DNA from: CAZNPH01 sp964574985
GTDB taxonomy: Bacteria; Bacteroidota; Bacteroidia; Bacteroidales; SM23-62
NCBI GenBank assembly: GCA_964574985.1
Contig: CAZNPH010000013.1
Location: forward strand, 1 to 64,000
Length of the DNA: 64,000 nucleotides
Direction: 5' to 3'
Of the stretch, positions 9,701 to 16,296 are shown piece after piece; position 1 is the first letter of the stretch; the number at the start of each line of letters is the position of its first letter. The position numbers and the translations under genes are program-made. A model generated the notes under the pieces. It was not told the DNA's origin. It made no database searches and saw only the letters and a program-made list of their open reading frames with translations.

Positions 9701-10344
9701 GAACCACCATAAGGGAATTATACAAATGGGAAACGGACGGACCATTCCTGTATGATTTCGCAGGGAACGGGGTGCTGGGAAGACGGGACGCCGGTGCACT
9801 GGAGAACGGGCAGAAAGACTGCCTGCTGGAGATCATCGACCAGTATCTGGAATTCCGGGGGGAAGGCGGTAAGGTCACCTTCTTTGTAAACACGCCCGGT
9901 GAATTCACGGTGGAAACCGGGTACCCCGACTGGTTCTCGGTCAGCAAGAACGTGGACAGCATCCGGGTATCAGTCACCGAAAACGGCTCCGGGGATTCCC
10001 GTTCGGGGCAGTTCACCATTTCCAGCTGTGACGATGAGCTCATCATCCGCGTGGCGCAGACTCTGAGCCATACCGGGATCAAACCGCTTAGGGAGCGAAC
10101 GGATTTTATCCGGCTCTATCCCAATCCGGCCGATGAATTCGTGATCGTTTCCTCGGACCTTGAACAAAGCCAGGGGAAAAGTGCGCAAATAGAGATCCTG
10201 GATCTCCTGGGGCAGATCCTGTGGAGAAGCAGGATAATAAGGAACCCGGGAGAGATCGACATCAGCGGGATCCCGCCCGGGGTGTATTTTGTTCGGGTCA
10301 GGACCCCCGACAGGCAAAGCATCCGGAAACTGCTTGTCCGGTAG
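6778..10344 (+). CDS. Large secreted beta-helix/LamG/BACON protein with T9SS sorting domain
   Basis: An 1188-residue exported protein. The chosen start, ATG 6778, begins MKFFRFLLLAGSLFALSAG, a clean signal peptide; upstream in-frame ATGs add 103 residues with no export signal. Order: a right-handed beta-helix-like region (about 60-720, with IRDNDFLVV and MRNRIHDSG repeats typical of polysaccharide lyases and parallel beta-helix hydrolases); a LamG/concanavalin-like domain (about 805-975, FDGQTDYCYVSHE, GTWHHVLAEFD, MYIDGELQNG); a BACON-like domain (about 1020-1096, YPDWFSVSKNVDS); and a type IX sorting domain (about 1107-1188, LYPNPADEF ... GVYFVRVRT ... KLLVR). It is probably a cell-surface polysaccharide-binding or polysaccharide-cleaving enzyme. 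Catalytic residues were not identified. Confidence 0.85.
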   Translation: MKFFRFLLLAGSLFALSAGMNGSGEDSTLYSWENPHAAILPNGDLQWAPEPFVYTPGTTVRYIDYESGNDSHDGTTKDTPWKHHPWDPEATGNAAGASGIDTYVFKRGSVYRGTIEAQESGTAENPIRLTSDPDWGTGEACFFGSKRITGGWSRGSQFSAPGMPEPDKIWYLNFDEDLPPTKVVCEWKDGELERIRLARTPNWEITDSINPMDGWWEWTGVVGNETQDGYYIDDNHLTQSDANYWVGGTVWSEWEGIMGALWGQEILSFNPSTNSITANHTFGGKGCRYYIENLSYLLDTTNEYYLHRSSSAPDRLYIRLPEDRNPNDAVIEMAVKKTPVLIADRHHISVSGLSFACNTFDGYHWTNADAENIASFIKLEGSCHHIEIANCRFRYVTAGVAGLNSKGDMRNITIRDNDFLVVDDQTITFGSNSSQPYMKGIRIMRNRIHDSGGRQLCRWYSAIPAVYGQFRTAEAAGNIVSYSWGAGLDFTWGKPSGDGVTNVPLVCGLVHHNRVENTFLGVQDYGALESWQGGPAYYYNNYSKNARGYSAAGGNVRWNPWAFPYYLDGAFKNYVFNNIAVGLFNSMTDAKKRNRLAFQQVLGFYVTWANNTAYKFYMGTKAHKHSGGTPGYNFYLGNIFDDISRKYIENNSLPEELVPFESYGYNIFHGDPEEFGTFVDDRNFNGLDEFRASLASHNAQLDQTGWDATGDILTDPGNNDFRPLPGGEAIDRGVRFFAPLSLYAVTGEWHFYEHPDDYTIIMGENFYFTGDFKNRGDYLYVPRNHLTAPGAGTDNFIMGKLENWTRGAFVFDGQTDYCYVSHEKSSQNKCNDLNMTTHDFIVETFVKTDSAFTGGTVVSKYDEGGGGYKLEVDADGNACGLIITGGSEAFTQSSSVAVNDGTWHHVLAEFDRSSGISMYIDGELQNGNSSGTLPVSSVSLANTSDFLVGKDHDGHYFAGAMDFLRISKGTLSAAGTTIRELYKWETDGPFLYDFAGNGVLGRRDAGALENGQKDCLLEIIDQYLEFRGEGGKVTFFVNTPGEFTVETGYPDWFSVSKNVDSIRVSVTENGSGDSRSGQFTISSCDDELIIRVAQTLSHTGIKPLRERTDFIRLYPNPADEFVIVSSDLEQSQGKSAQIEILDLLGQILWRSRIIRNPGEIDISGIPPGVYFVRVRTPDRQSIRKLLVR

Positions 10345-10345
10345 T

Positions 10346-10377
10346 TTTCCGTTTCCGGTAAGAAACCGGAAAACATC
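10346..10377 (+). terminator. Hairpin terminator after the beta-helix gene
   Basis: Directly after the TAG at 10344, GTTTTCCG-TTTC pairs with GAAAC-CGGAAAAC around a short loop, with one bulged base. It would end transcription before the transposon-like segment. Confidence 0.55.
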
Positions 10378-10383
10378 AAATCC

Positions 10384-10425
10384 GCTAGCATGAGTTTATT
10401 ACGAAACGAGGGATAATTCATCATA
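10384..10425 (+). repeat. Left 42-bp terminal inverted repeat
   Basis: It starts with GCTAGC and ends with ATTCATCATA. The reverse complement of 14955-14996 matches it at 39 of 42 positions, with differences at repeat positions 7, 18 and 22. It also encodes the last residues of the left transposase remnant (YDELSLVS, minus strand). Confidence 0.85.
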
Positions 10426-10653
10426 GGTTGCTTTTGGCTTACCGGTCTTTTTCGATTCTTCCAGCATTGTACCAAGCCTTATATTATTGAGCAAGTCTAA
10501 AAATTATCCAAGCTTCCCGGATAACCAGCTTTGAGCCTTGCCTCCCTCCAGCGATAATAATTTCCTGGCTTATCCATTCATGCCAGTTGGTCATGATAAT
10601 CCTGAAGCCAAGCTTGTCTTCAACCCAATGAAGTTGTTCTTTAGTGTAAGGTT
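10390..10653 (-). pseudogene. IS1634-type transposase C-terminal remnant (left)
   Basis: Read on the minus strand from about 10653: YTKEQLHWVEDKLGFRIIMT then NWHEWISQEIIIA, which resembles the segment of IS1634-family DDE transposases just before the YRGQ..IE..F region. It then jumps directly to WREARLKAGYPGSLDNF, a stretch normally about 50 residues further on, so an internal deletion is implied. After a stop and one frame change the C-terminus follows: DLLNNIRLGTMLEESKKTGK then PKATYDELSLVS. No functional product is possible. It lies immediately downstream of the cytochrome gene stop at 10668. Confidence 0.7.
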
Positions 10654-10667
10654 AATACTAATAAGAT

Positions 10668-12221
10668 CTATATATCTCCGGTACTGGCGAGTCCAGAATC
10701 GGGTTCGCAGACAACTCTGAAACCGATCCCTTTCATGTCGGAAAGCCACCAGATACTTTTAGGCTGCTGGCAGTCCGTTTTCAGCCATTCTTCGGTTTCT
10801 GTGGGAGCCCGCGCAGCCGACCTCAGATCAACAGCATCGGACAGATAATTACCTCCTCGGATCACATACTCGGCTCCCGACGGTGGTCCTTTTGGATCGG
10901 TGACTTCAGGACCGGTCTGTGCGTATGCATCTTCAGCATACCAGTCGGAGCAATACTCATATACATTACCGATCATATTTCGAAGGCCAAAAGCATTGGC
11001 GCTGACCTTAGATGGCTCCTGGGTCTTACCCCCTGAATTAAGATCATATACTGCATGGCTATTGATATAGGTGGTATCCGGACCGAAGATCCGGTTTCGA
11101 AGACCTTCACTCGTATATCTTTTCGGGTTTCCCTCGAAGAAGTAAGGTGCTTCACTGCCCGCCCTGCATGCATATTCCCACTCAGCTTCTGTTGGTAGCC
11201 TGTACTTCTTGCCAGTCACGCTCGATAACCACTGGCAGTAAGTTCTTGCTGCATAATGTGACATGGTTATGGCTGGCCGTTGCCCGCTTCCCCATCCCTG
11301 ACCCGGATTTCCAAAGGGCGGGGTGGGGCCGCTGATGGCATCCACATGGCTTGCGCTGGCATTTTGTGCAAAAACTGTTTGCGGGTCCAGCCTGCCTTCG
11401 GACATGGTCTGGCTGTAAAAAGTCCAGTAAGCATCCCAGGTCACTTCAAACTCTCCCATGAAAAAAGGAGATACCGTTACGGTTCTGACCGGCCCTTCAT
11501 CATCATCCCGTAGTGGTTCGTCACCAGGACTGCCCATCAGGAATGTTCCTCCCTTAATAGCCACCATATTAAATGAAACAGAAGTATTTGGAATCTGCTC
11601 CGTAAAGTCCTCAAAGGCTGTTACCAGTGCAGGTTCAGTATAGAATTTCTTTGCATCCATCCCGGTAAACTGGATACCTTCCAACTTTTCATGTTTGTAA
11701 TTGGGTAAGTAATGTCCAGCATCAAGGTGACAATTGATGCATTGAAGATCCAGATTTTCCGCATTCATATCATAGTGAAGGTGTGCTTTACCACCTTCCT
11801 CGGTCAATCCTTTCGGGAAGAGGTTCTCGTGGCATTTCTCGCATGACTCATTAAAAACGATGTTAACGGCATACTCCAACTGCTGTCTCCTCTCCCAATC
11901 AAAGGAGGCACTGTCTTTGAAATGGTATGCAAAGAAGTCATGCAGGCCGGTTTTCACCTTGGTGGTGAAATGCCTGAATGAACCGTGAGGGGGCAGATGA
12001 CACTCGACGCATCCTATCCTTATACCACTCTCATTGGTGTAGTGTGCCGATTGGGTCCATGCCTGATCTGCACCGGTATGAATATGGCAGGACTGGCAGA
12101 ATTCACTGGTACTGGTTATCTGAACAGCCCTGTTCGTAACAAGTATGATGGTGGCACCCACAATGATTCCGGCGATGGGAAGCATCCATCTATAAGACGA
12201 TCCCCGTTTCGCTGACATCAT
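10668..12221 (-). CDS. NapC/NirT-like tetraheme cytochrome c fused to a SUMF1/FGE-like domain
   Basis: A 517-residue predicted inner-membrane protein facing the periplasm. A single N-terminal membrane helix (about 12-31) is followed by four CxxCH haem sites (CQSCH at 42, CVECH at 71, CEKCH at 127, CINCH at 161) in a NapC/NirT/NrfH-type quinol-oxidising module. From about residue 217 (FNMVAIKGGTFLMGSP) to the end lies a formylglycine-generating-enzyme-like domain (RLPTEAEWEYACRAG, NVYEYCSDWY, YVIRGGNYLSDAVDLRSAAR). The two active-site cysteines expected just after RGG in true FGE are replaced (YLSDAVD), so sulfatase activation is unlikely. ATG 12221 follows the upstream stop by one base, implying translational coupling; GTG 12245 and ATG 12218 are alternatives. 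The domain combination is unusual. Confidence 0.85.
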   Translation of the reverse strand: MMSAKRGSSYRWMLPIAGIIVGATIILVTNRAVQITSTSEFCQSCHIHTGADQAWTQSAHYTNESGIRIGCVECHLPPHGSFRHFTTKVKTGLHDFFAYHFKDSASFDWERRQQLEYAVNIVFNESCEKCHENLFPKGLTEEGGKAHLHYDMNAENLDLQCINCHLDAGHYLPNYKHEKLEGIQFTGMDAKKFYTEPALVTAFEDFTEQIPNTSVSFNMVAIKGGTFLMGSPGDEPLRDDDEGPVRTVTVSPFFMGEFEVTWDAYWTFYSQTMSEGRLDPQTVFAQNASASHVDAISGPTPPFGNPGQGWGSGQRPAITMSHYAARTYCQWLSSVTGKKYRLPTEAEWEYACRAGSEAPYFFEGNPKRYTSEGLRNRIFGPDTTYINSHAVYDLNSGGKTQEPSKVSANAFGLRNMIGNVYEYCSDWYAEDAYAQTGPEVTDPKGPPSGAEYVIRGGNYLSDAVDLRSAARAPTETEEWLKTDCQQPKSIWWLSDMKGIGFRVVCEPDSGLASTGDI

Positions 12222-12222
12222 A

Positions 12223-13584
12223 CTATATAGTAGCTTTGGGATCACGTCCCGGTACGGGAGCTACTCCCTCATGGTAGTCGGGCAGGGGTCCGAGTGCATA
12301 TTCTGTGGGGCCATACCGCAGATCTGAAGCCATGATCTCATCCCAGGTGATCTCTTTTCCTGTATAGGCTGCCTCGCGACCCAGGATGGCAACCAGGGTT
12401 GAGATGGCAATATCTTCTGCCTGGTTGATCTTCTGGTTCAGACGGATCGATTCTACAAGGTGTACATGTTCCTGGGAGTGGCCGCCAACGACCGGGTTGG
12501 CTTCATAATCATATTGCCAGAGCACTTCACCGGCAAAATTCTCAATGCGCGTTTTTCTTCCTCCTGTGTAAAGCACGCCTTCTGTACCCATGATGGATTC
12601 AGAAACATTCTGATCACATCCGTCAATCTGCCGGGCTGTGGCCATCATCCTCTTGTTGTTCGGGTACCTGTAATCAACACTGAAAAAATCGAAGATGTCC
12701 CCTGTCATTCGTCTTGCCCTTCCGCCATAACCAACAGCCTTTTCCGGTATCATTCCTGTAAACCAGGTAACTACATCAATGTTATGCACCCCCTGATCAA
12801 GCAGATGGTCTCCACTTAACCATTTAATATTAAACCAGTTCCTTATGTTGTATTCCATATCTGACCACTCCGGCCTTTGGAGTTTATTCCACCAGGCTCC
12901 CTGGTTCCAGTGAGCGGTGGCTGATAGTACTTCTCCAATGGCTCCGTTCTTTACCTGCATGTAGGCTTCCCAGTAATCGTGCTGGTTCCTGCGCTGGTTG
13001 CCTGTCACAACCGTCAGTCCCATTGCTTCCGCCTGTTTTGCAGCCACAAGCACCGTTCGGATCCCAACTGGGTCCACAGCTGCGGGTTTCTCCATGAACA
13101 CATGCTTACCGGCTTCAACCGCAGCCTTGAAATGCTCCGGATGAAAATGCGTAGGGGTTGCGATCAGCACAACGTCGATATCCTGTTCAAGGAGTTTCTT
13201 ATAGGCATCAAAACCAAGGAAGCATTTATCGTCATCCACCTGATTACTCTTCTCTTTAAGAAGGATTTCCCGACACTTTTGCTGCCTGTCCCCAAACACA
13301 TCAGCCAGCGTCACAATAGACAGGTCGTTACCTGCACTGAGGAACTGAACAGCGGCACCGGTTCCGCGTGAGCCGTTCCCGATCAGCCCGGCTTTCAGGG
13401 GTCTTCCGTCCGGAGCTTGTTTGGCGAACGAAGGCATACCCATTTGTTCAGGTGTAAAACTATCTTTTCCTTTTCTTTTCCCTTTACTTTCATCTCCGCT
13501 GCAGGAGGAAACAATCGTCGCCATGCCTGCGGGAACGGAGGCACCGATGATGGCCGAACTGGCCAGAAAACCTCTTCTTTTCAT
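12223..13584 (-). CDS. Tat-exported Gfo/Idh/MocA family oxidoreductase
   Basis: A 453-residue NAD(P)-dependent sugar or inositol oxidoreductase. The N-terminus MKRRGFLASSAIIGASVPAG carries the twin-arginine RRxFL motif, and IVSSC (Cys28) is a possible lipobox, so the enzyme acts in the periplasm, perhaps membrane-tethered with a pre-bound cofactor as in glucose-fructose oxidoreductase. The Rossmann part has GLIGNGSRGTG (69-74 core) and the family hallmark MEKPAAVD (Glu165-Lys166-Pro167). The C-terminal sheet contains WLSGDHLLDQGVHNIDVV with a catalytic-type His267. The next gene, the cytochrome-SUMF1 fusion, starts one base after this stop, so the two are probably made together. The upstream 13585-13840 stretch is AT-rich and likely holds the promoter. 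Confidence 0.9.
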   Translation of the reverse strand: MKRRGFLASSAIIGASVPAGMATIVSSCSGDESKGKRKGKDSFTPEQMGMPSFAKQAPDGRPLKAGLIGNGSRGTGAAVQFLSAGNDLSIVTLADVFGDRQQKCREILLKEKSNQVDDDKCFLGFDAYKKLLEQDIDVVLIATPTHFHPEHFKAAVEAGKHVFMEKPAAVDPVGIRTVLVAAKQAEAMGLTVVTGNQRRNQHDYWEAYMQVKNGAIGEVLSATAHWNQGAWWNKLQRPEWSDMEYNIRNWFNIKWLSGDHLLDQGVHNIDVVTWFTGMIPEKAVGYGGRARRMTGDIFDFFSVDYRYPNNKRMMATARQIDGCDQNVSESIMGTEGVLYTGGRKTRIENFAGEVLWQYDYEANPVVGGHSQEHVHLVESIRLNQKINQAEDIAISTLVAILGREAAYTGKEITWDEIMASDLRYGPTEYALGPLPDYHEGVAPVPGRDPKATI

Positions 13585-13888
13585 ATCTGATTTTGGTTAT
13601 TTATAAATGTATTGATGTATTTATGGGATGGTATTTTTCTTCTTTTTGTTTTAACGAGATTCCAATTTTCCAAATGAATAAATTACTCATACGTTATAAT
13701 CCAGAAATAGAGCCAAATATAATTCATACTGCCAAAGAATGCAAAAAAAATCAGAAGTTAAAATAATTACTTCAGACCTCTCGGAAAACTTTTAAAATGC
13801 AATTTTTTTTTGGACATTTTTCAAATCGGTGAATCCCCTGCTTCAATAATCATAAACTTCCCGGTTGGAGTTTGTACTCCCAGTGATA

Positions 13889-14124
13889 TCAGTTTTTTGC
13901 ATAACTGTTCCTGAGCAGCTCCGCGGCTTGCTTGTTGTCTTTATCCAACCCCGGCATTGGGTTATGGCATAAAACAGGTCAACTATTTCATTTTTATTCG
14001 TATAATAGGGTCGCAACCATTCAATTACTTGCTTCCTGGAGTTCCATACAGCGCTTGTCACAAAATCAAAAAGGTTTTTACCTTCATTATCTATGACCTT
14101 GAATGTTTTCAGGATATAAGCTTT
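13889..14124 (-). pseudogene. Degenerate remnant of an unrecognised gene
   Basis: An open minus-strand stretch reads AYILKTFKVIDNEGKNLFDF then VTSAVWNSRKQVIEWLRPYY then TNKNEIVDLFYAIT. With one frame change it continues as MPGLDKDNKQAAELLRNSYA and KN before a TGA at 13889. Both frames have ordinary amino-acid composition, which suggests one broken gene of about 75 residues or the end of a longer one. I do not recognise the family. It lies between the oxidoreductase gene and the right transposase remnant. The bases from 13585 to 13888 hold no gene I can support. Confidence 0.35.
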
Positions 14125-14166
14125 TTAATATATGTTAATATGGGTGCTGCACGCTATATTTGCTGT

Positions 14167-14889
14167 ATGTTTATCAGGAAAAACAAAAACCGTACGGTTC
14201 AACAAGCATCCAAATCATAAAAAAAATTGGAAGGCGAAACAAAGTTTTAAAGACGGTAGGTTGCGCCAGGACTCAACTAGAGGAAGAACTATTGCTTTTA
14301 TTGGCTAATACCGAGATTGAGCGCATGCAAGGCATGCAGAGCCTATTTATTGAGTATGATGATGCAGTTGTTGATAATTTCGTTGACAGTATCTGCAATG
14401 ACAATTTACAAATTGTTGGTTCTGAATTAATTTCGGGCAAGATATATCAGCAAATCGGCTATCCTGAAGATGATGGTAATAATTTCTTTAAGAATCTGGT
14501 ATTATTTCGTTTGGTATACCCTGGAAGCAAGCTTAAGACAGTTGAGTATTTTAAAAGGCATTTAAATATTGATATAAGTGTTTATTCCATTTACCGGTTT
14601 CTGGATGATCTGCATTCACGGCTCAAGCAAAGGATTGAAAAAATAACCTTTGAGTACACCAAAAAGATATTAGGCTCGCATATGCATATGTTTCTCGGCC
14701 TATGCAGTATACAAGTAACTGGAGAGATTATTGGCAAAAAATAACATTGCTCTATAACCGGGAAAAGCTATAAATGAGATAAAAGAGATAAGACAATTGC
14801 AATACACATTGCCAAAATCACGACAGGTTAAAACCAAATTACTTAAGCTGAACGAGGATCAAGCTCAACTCATGAAAATGAATTTATAA
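14167..14889 (+). pseudogene. IS1634-type transposase, frameshifted and internally deleted (right)
   Basis: ATG 14167 begins MFIRKNKNRT. One frame change near 14193 then gives GSTSIQIIKKIGRRNKVLKT, ARTQLEEELLLLLANTEIER and VVDNFVDSICNDNLQIVGSE, the N-terminal region of IS1634-family transposases. The frame ends at 14744. The C-terminus reappears in another frame at about 14769-14889 (INEIKEIRQLQYTLPKSRQV then KTKLLKLNEDQAQLMKMNL). The DDE catalytic core between them, roughly 300 residues, is deleted. The element therefore cannot transpose by itself. The remaining bases to 14954 hold no gene. Confidence 0.8.
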
Positions 14890-14954
14890 AAATGGGTTCT
14901 GCAATGCACAAAACAGGAAATAAGTGTACTGTATTTTAATGTTATTCAGTACGT

Positions 14955-14996
14955 TATGATGAATTATCCCTCGTGTCGCAATAAACTCACGCTAGC
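14955..14996 (-). repeat. Right 42-bp terminal inverted repeat
   Basis: It begins TATGATGAAT and ends GCTAGC, and is the inverted partner of 10384-10425 with three mismatches. It overlaps the stop codon (14992-14994) and last codon of the MFS gene. Confidence 0.85.
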
Positions 14997-16194
14997 CGGC
15001 CTTTACTTCGGCGGCCTCCCTGTCCCGGAAAGCCAGAATGAAGAAGATCAGAACGGCAAGTGCCAGTGCGGTGGGGACCAGCCAGATGTTCTTCCATGAA
15101 TAACCTTCCTGAACGGTGTAAATATTGACGATCTTTCCGGAAAGCCAGGTCCCCACGAAAATACCCACACCCCAGGTCACAAAGGTGATGAATCCCTGGG
15201 CCGCGCTTCTGATGTGGGGAGGCGCTTTCTTGTCCACGTAGATTTGTCCGGTTACAAAAAAGAAATCATAACATACACCGTGCAGGATGATCCCCAGCAG
15301 AAGCATCCATGCGAGTCCGCCCACATCCCCGAAAGCAAACAGGATATACCGGAGGATCCAGGCCCCGATCCCCAGGATGAGGGTCCATTTGTACCCCAGC
15401 CTTTTGATGAAGAATGGTAAAAGCAAAAGGAAAACGATCTCCGAACCCTGGCCCATGGTCATCTTGGTTGCGGCCTTCTCCATGCCGATATCGTTGAGGA
15501 ACAGGTTGGTAAAACTGTAATAAAAGGAAAGGGGTATGCAGATCAGCAGTGAAGATATGATGAAAACGGCAAAGGAACGACTCTTCATCAGCAACAGTGC
15601 ATCGAGGCCGATGATGTCCCGGAATTTCACTTTTTCCTCTTTTTTTTGCGGCGGGGTTTTGGGGAGGGTAAGACTGTAAAGGCCCATGATGACGGAGGCA
15701 AAGGCTGCGATCTTCAGGGGTATGCTTAAATGCTCGATATCCAGCAGGCCGATGATGATCCCGATCACGATCCAGCCGATGGTCCCCAGGACACGGACCG
15801 ACGAGAATTGTTTTCCCGGGTCTTCCATCTTGTGGAATGAAATGGAATTGGTCAGGGCCAGTGTGGGCATAAAACACAAAGCATAAAAGATCATAAGCGG
15901 ATAAAAGGCTTCAAAACCGGATACGATGGAAGCCAGGTACATGACCACCCCGCCCAGCAGATGTAAAAAAGCAAGCACCCTTTCCGCACGGAAGAACCGG
16001 TCGGCGATCATGCCCACGAAAAAGGGGGAGATCATGGCGGCAATGGCCACGGAACTGTAGGCCATGCCGATCTGCATCCCGCTGAACTCAAGTGTCATGC
16101 CCAGATAGGTGCCCATGGTGACATACCATGATCCCCAGATCAGGTATTCCAGGAACATCATGGTGGAAAGCTGAAAACGAATTGTAGGGTTCAT
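14992..16194 (-). CDS. MFS transporter, nucleoside:H+ symporter (NupG/XapB) family
   Basis: A 400-residue inner-membrane permease with twelve predicted helices. MNPTIRFQLSTMMFLEYLIW and GSWYVTMGTYLG form the conserved N-terminus of the nucleoside:proton symporter family; SPFFVGMIADRFF is the cytoplasmic loop after helix 2 and FGDVGGLAWMLLLGIILHG lies in the second half. Bacteroidota members near polysaccharide genes are often annotated as nucleoside permeases, but they may import sugars released by neighbouring enzymes. The stop codon lies inside the right inverted repeat, so the last residues (KAG) may have been altered by insertion. It is transcribed away from the sulfatase gene. Confidence 0.88.
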   Translation of the reverse strand: MNPTIRFQLSTMMFLEYLIWGSWYVTMGTYLGMTLEFSGMQIGMAYSSVAIAAMISPFFVGMIADRFFRAERVLAFLHLLGGVVMYLASIVSGFEAFYPLMIFYALCFMPTLALTNSISFHKMEDPGKQFSSVRVLGTIGWIVIGIIIGLLDIEHLSIPLKIAAFASVIMGLYSLTLPKTPPQKKEEKVKFRDIIGLDALLLMKSRSFAVFIISSLLICIPLSFYYSFTNLFLNDIGMEKAATKMTMGQGSEIVFLLLLPFFIKRLGYKWTLILGIGAWILRYILFAFGDVGGLAWMLLLGIILHGVCYDFFFVTGQIYVDKKAPPHIRSAAQGFITFVTWGVGIFVGTWLSGKIVNIYTVQEGYSWKNIWLVPTALALAVLIFFILAFRDREAAEVKAG

Positions 16195-16296
16195 ATGATC
16201 AATGGTTTTGGTTAGGCAATTCCGAAATTTATGAAATAATTGTTAGTTTTATACCATGCCAACCAATCAATCATTATTGCTGTTAATCTTTATGTT

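Larger units (their letters stand above)
10384..14996. mobile_element. Composite-transposon-like segment bounded by 42-bp inverted repeats
   Basis: The segment begins and ends with matching inverted repeats of 42 bp (39 identical). Just inside each repeat lies a degenerate IS1634-type transposase remnant, minus strand on the left and plus strand on the right. The two cargo genes (Gfo/Idh/MocA oxidoreductase and cytochrome-SUMF1 fusion) are poorer in GC than the flanks: 29/60 in 11401-11460 against 37/60 in 9481-9540. The outermost six bases, GCTAGC, are palindromic, so they could be either repeat ends or a target-site duplication. The right end contains the stop codon of the MFS gene, so insertion was at the very end of that gene. 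The element is probably no longer mobile on its own. Confidence 0.65.

Noticed and set aside
10668..12221. SUMF1-like domain as the activating enzyme for the sulfatase at 16297
   Set aside because: The active-site cysteines are missing, and the gene lies in a foreign segment in the opposite orientation.
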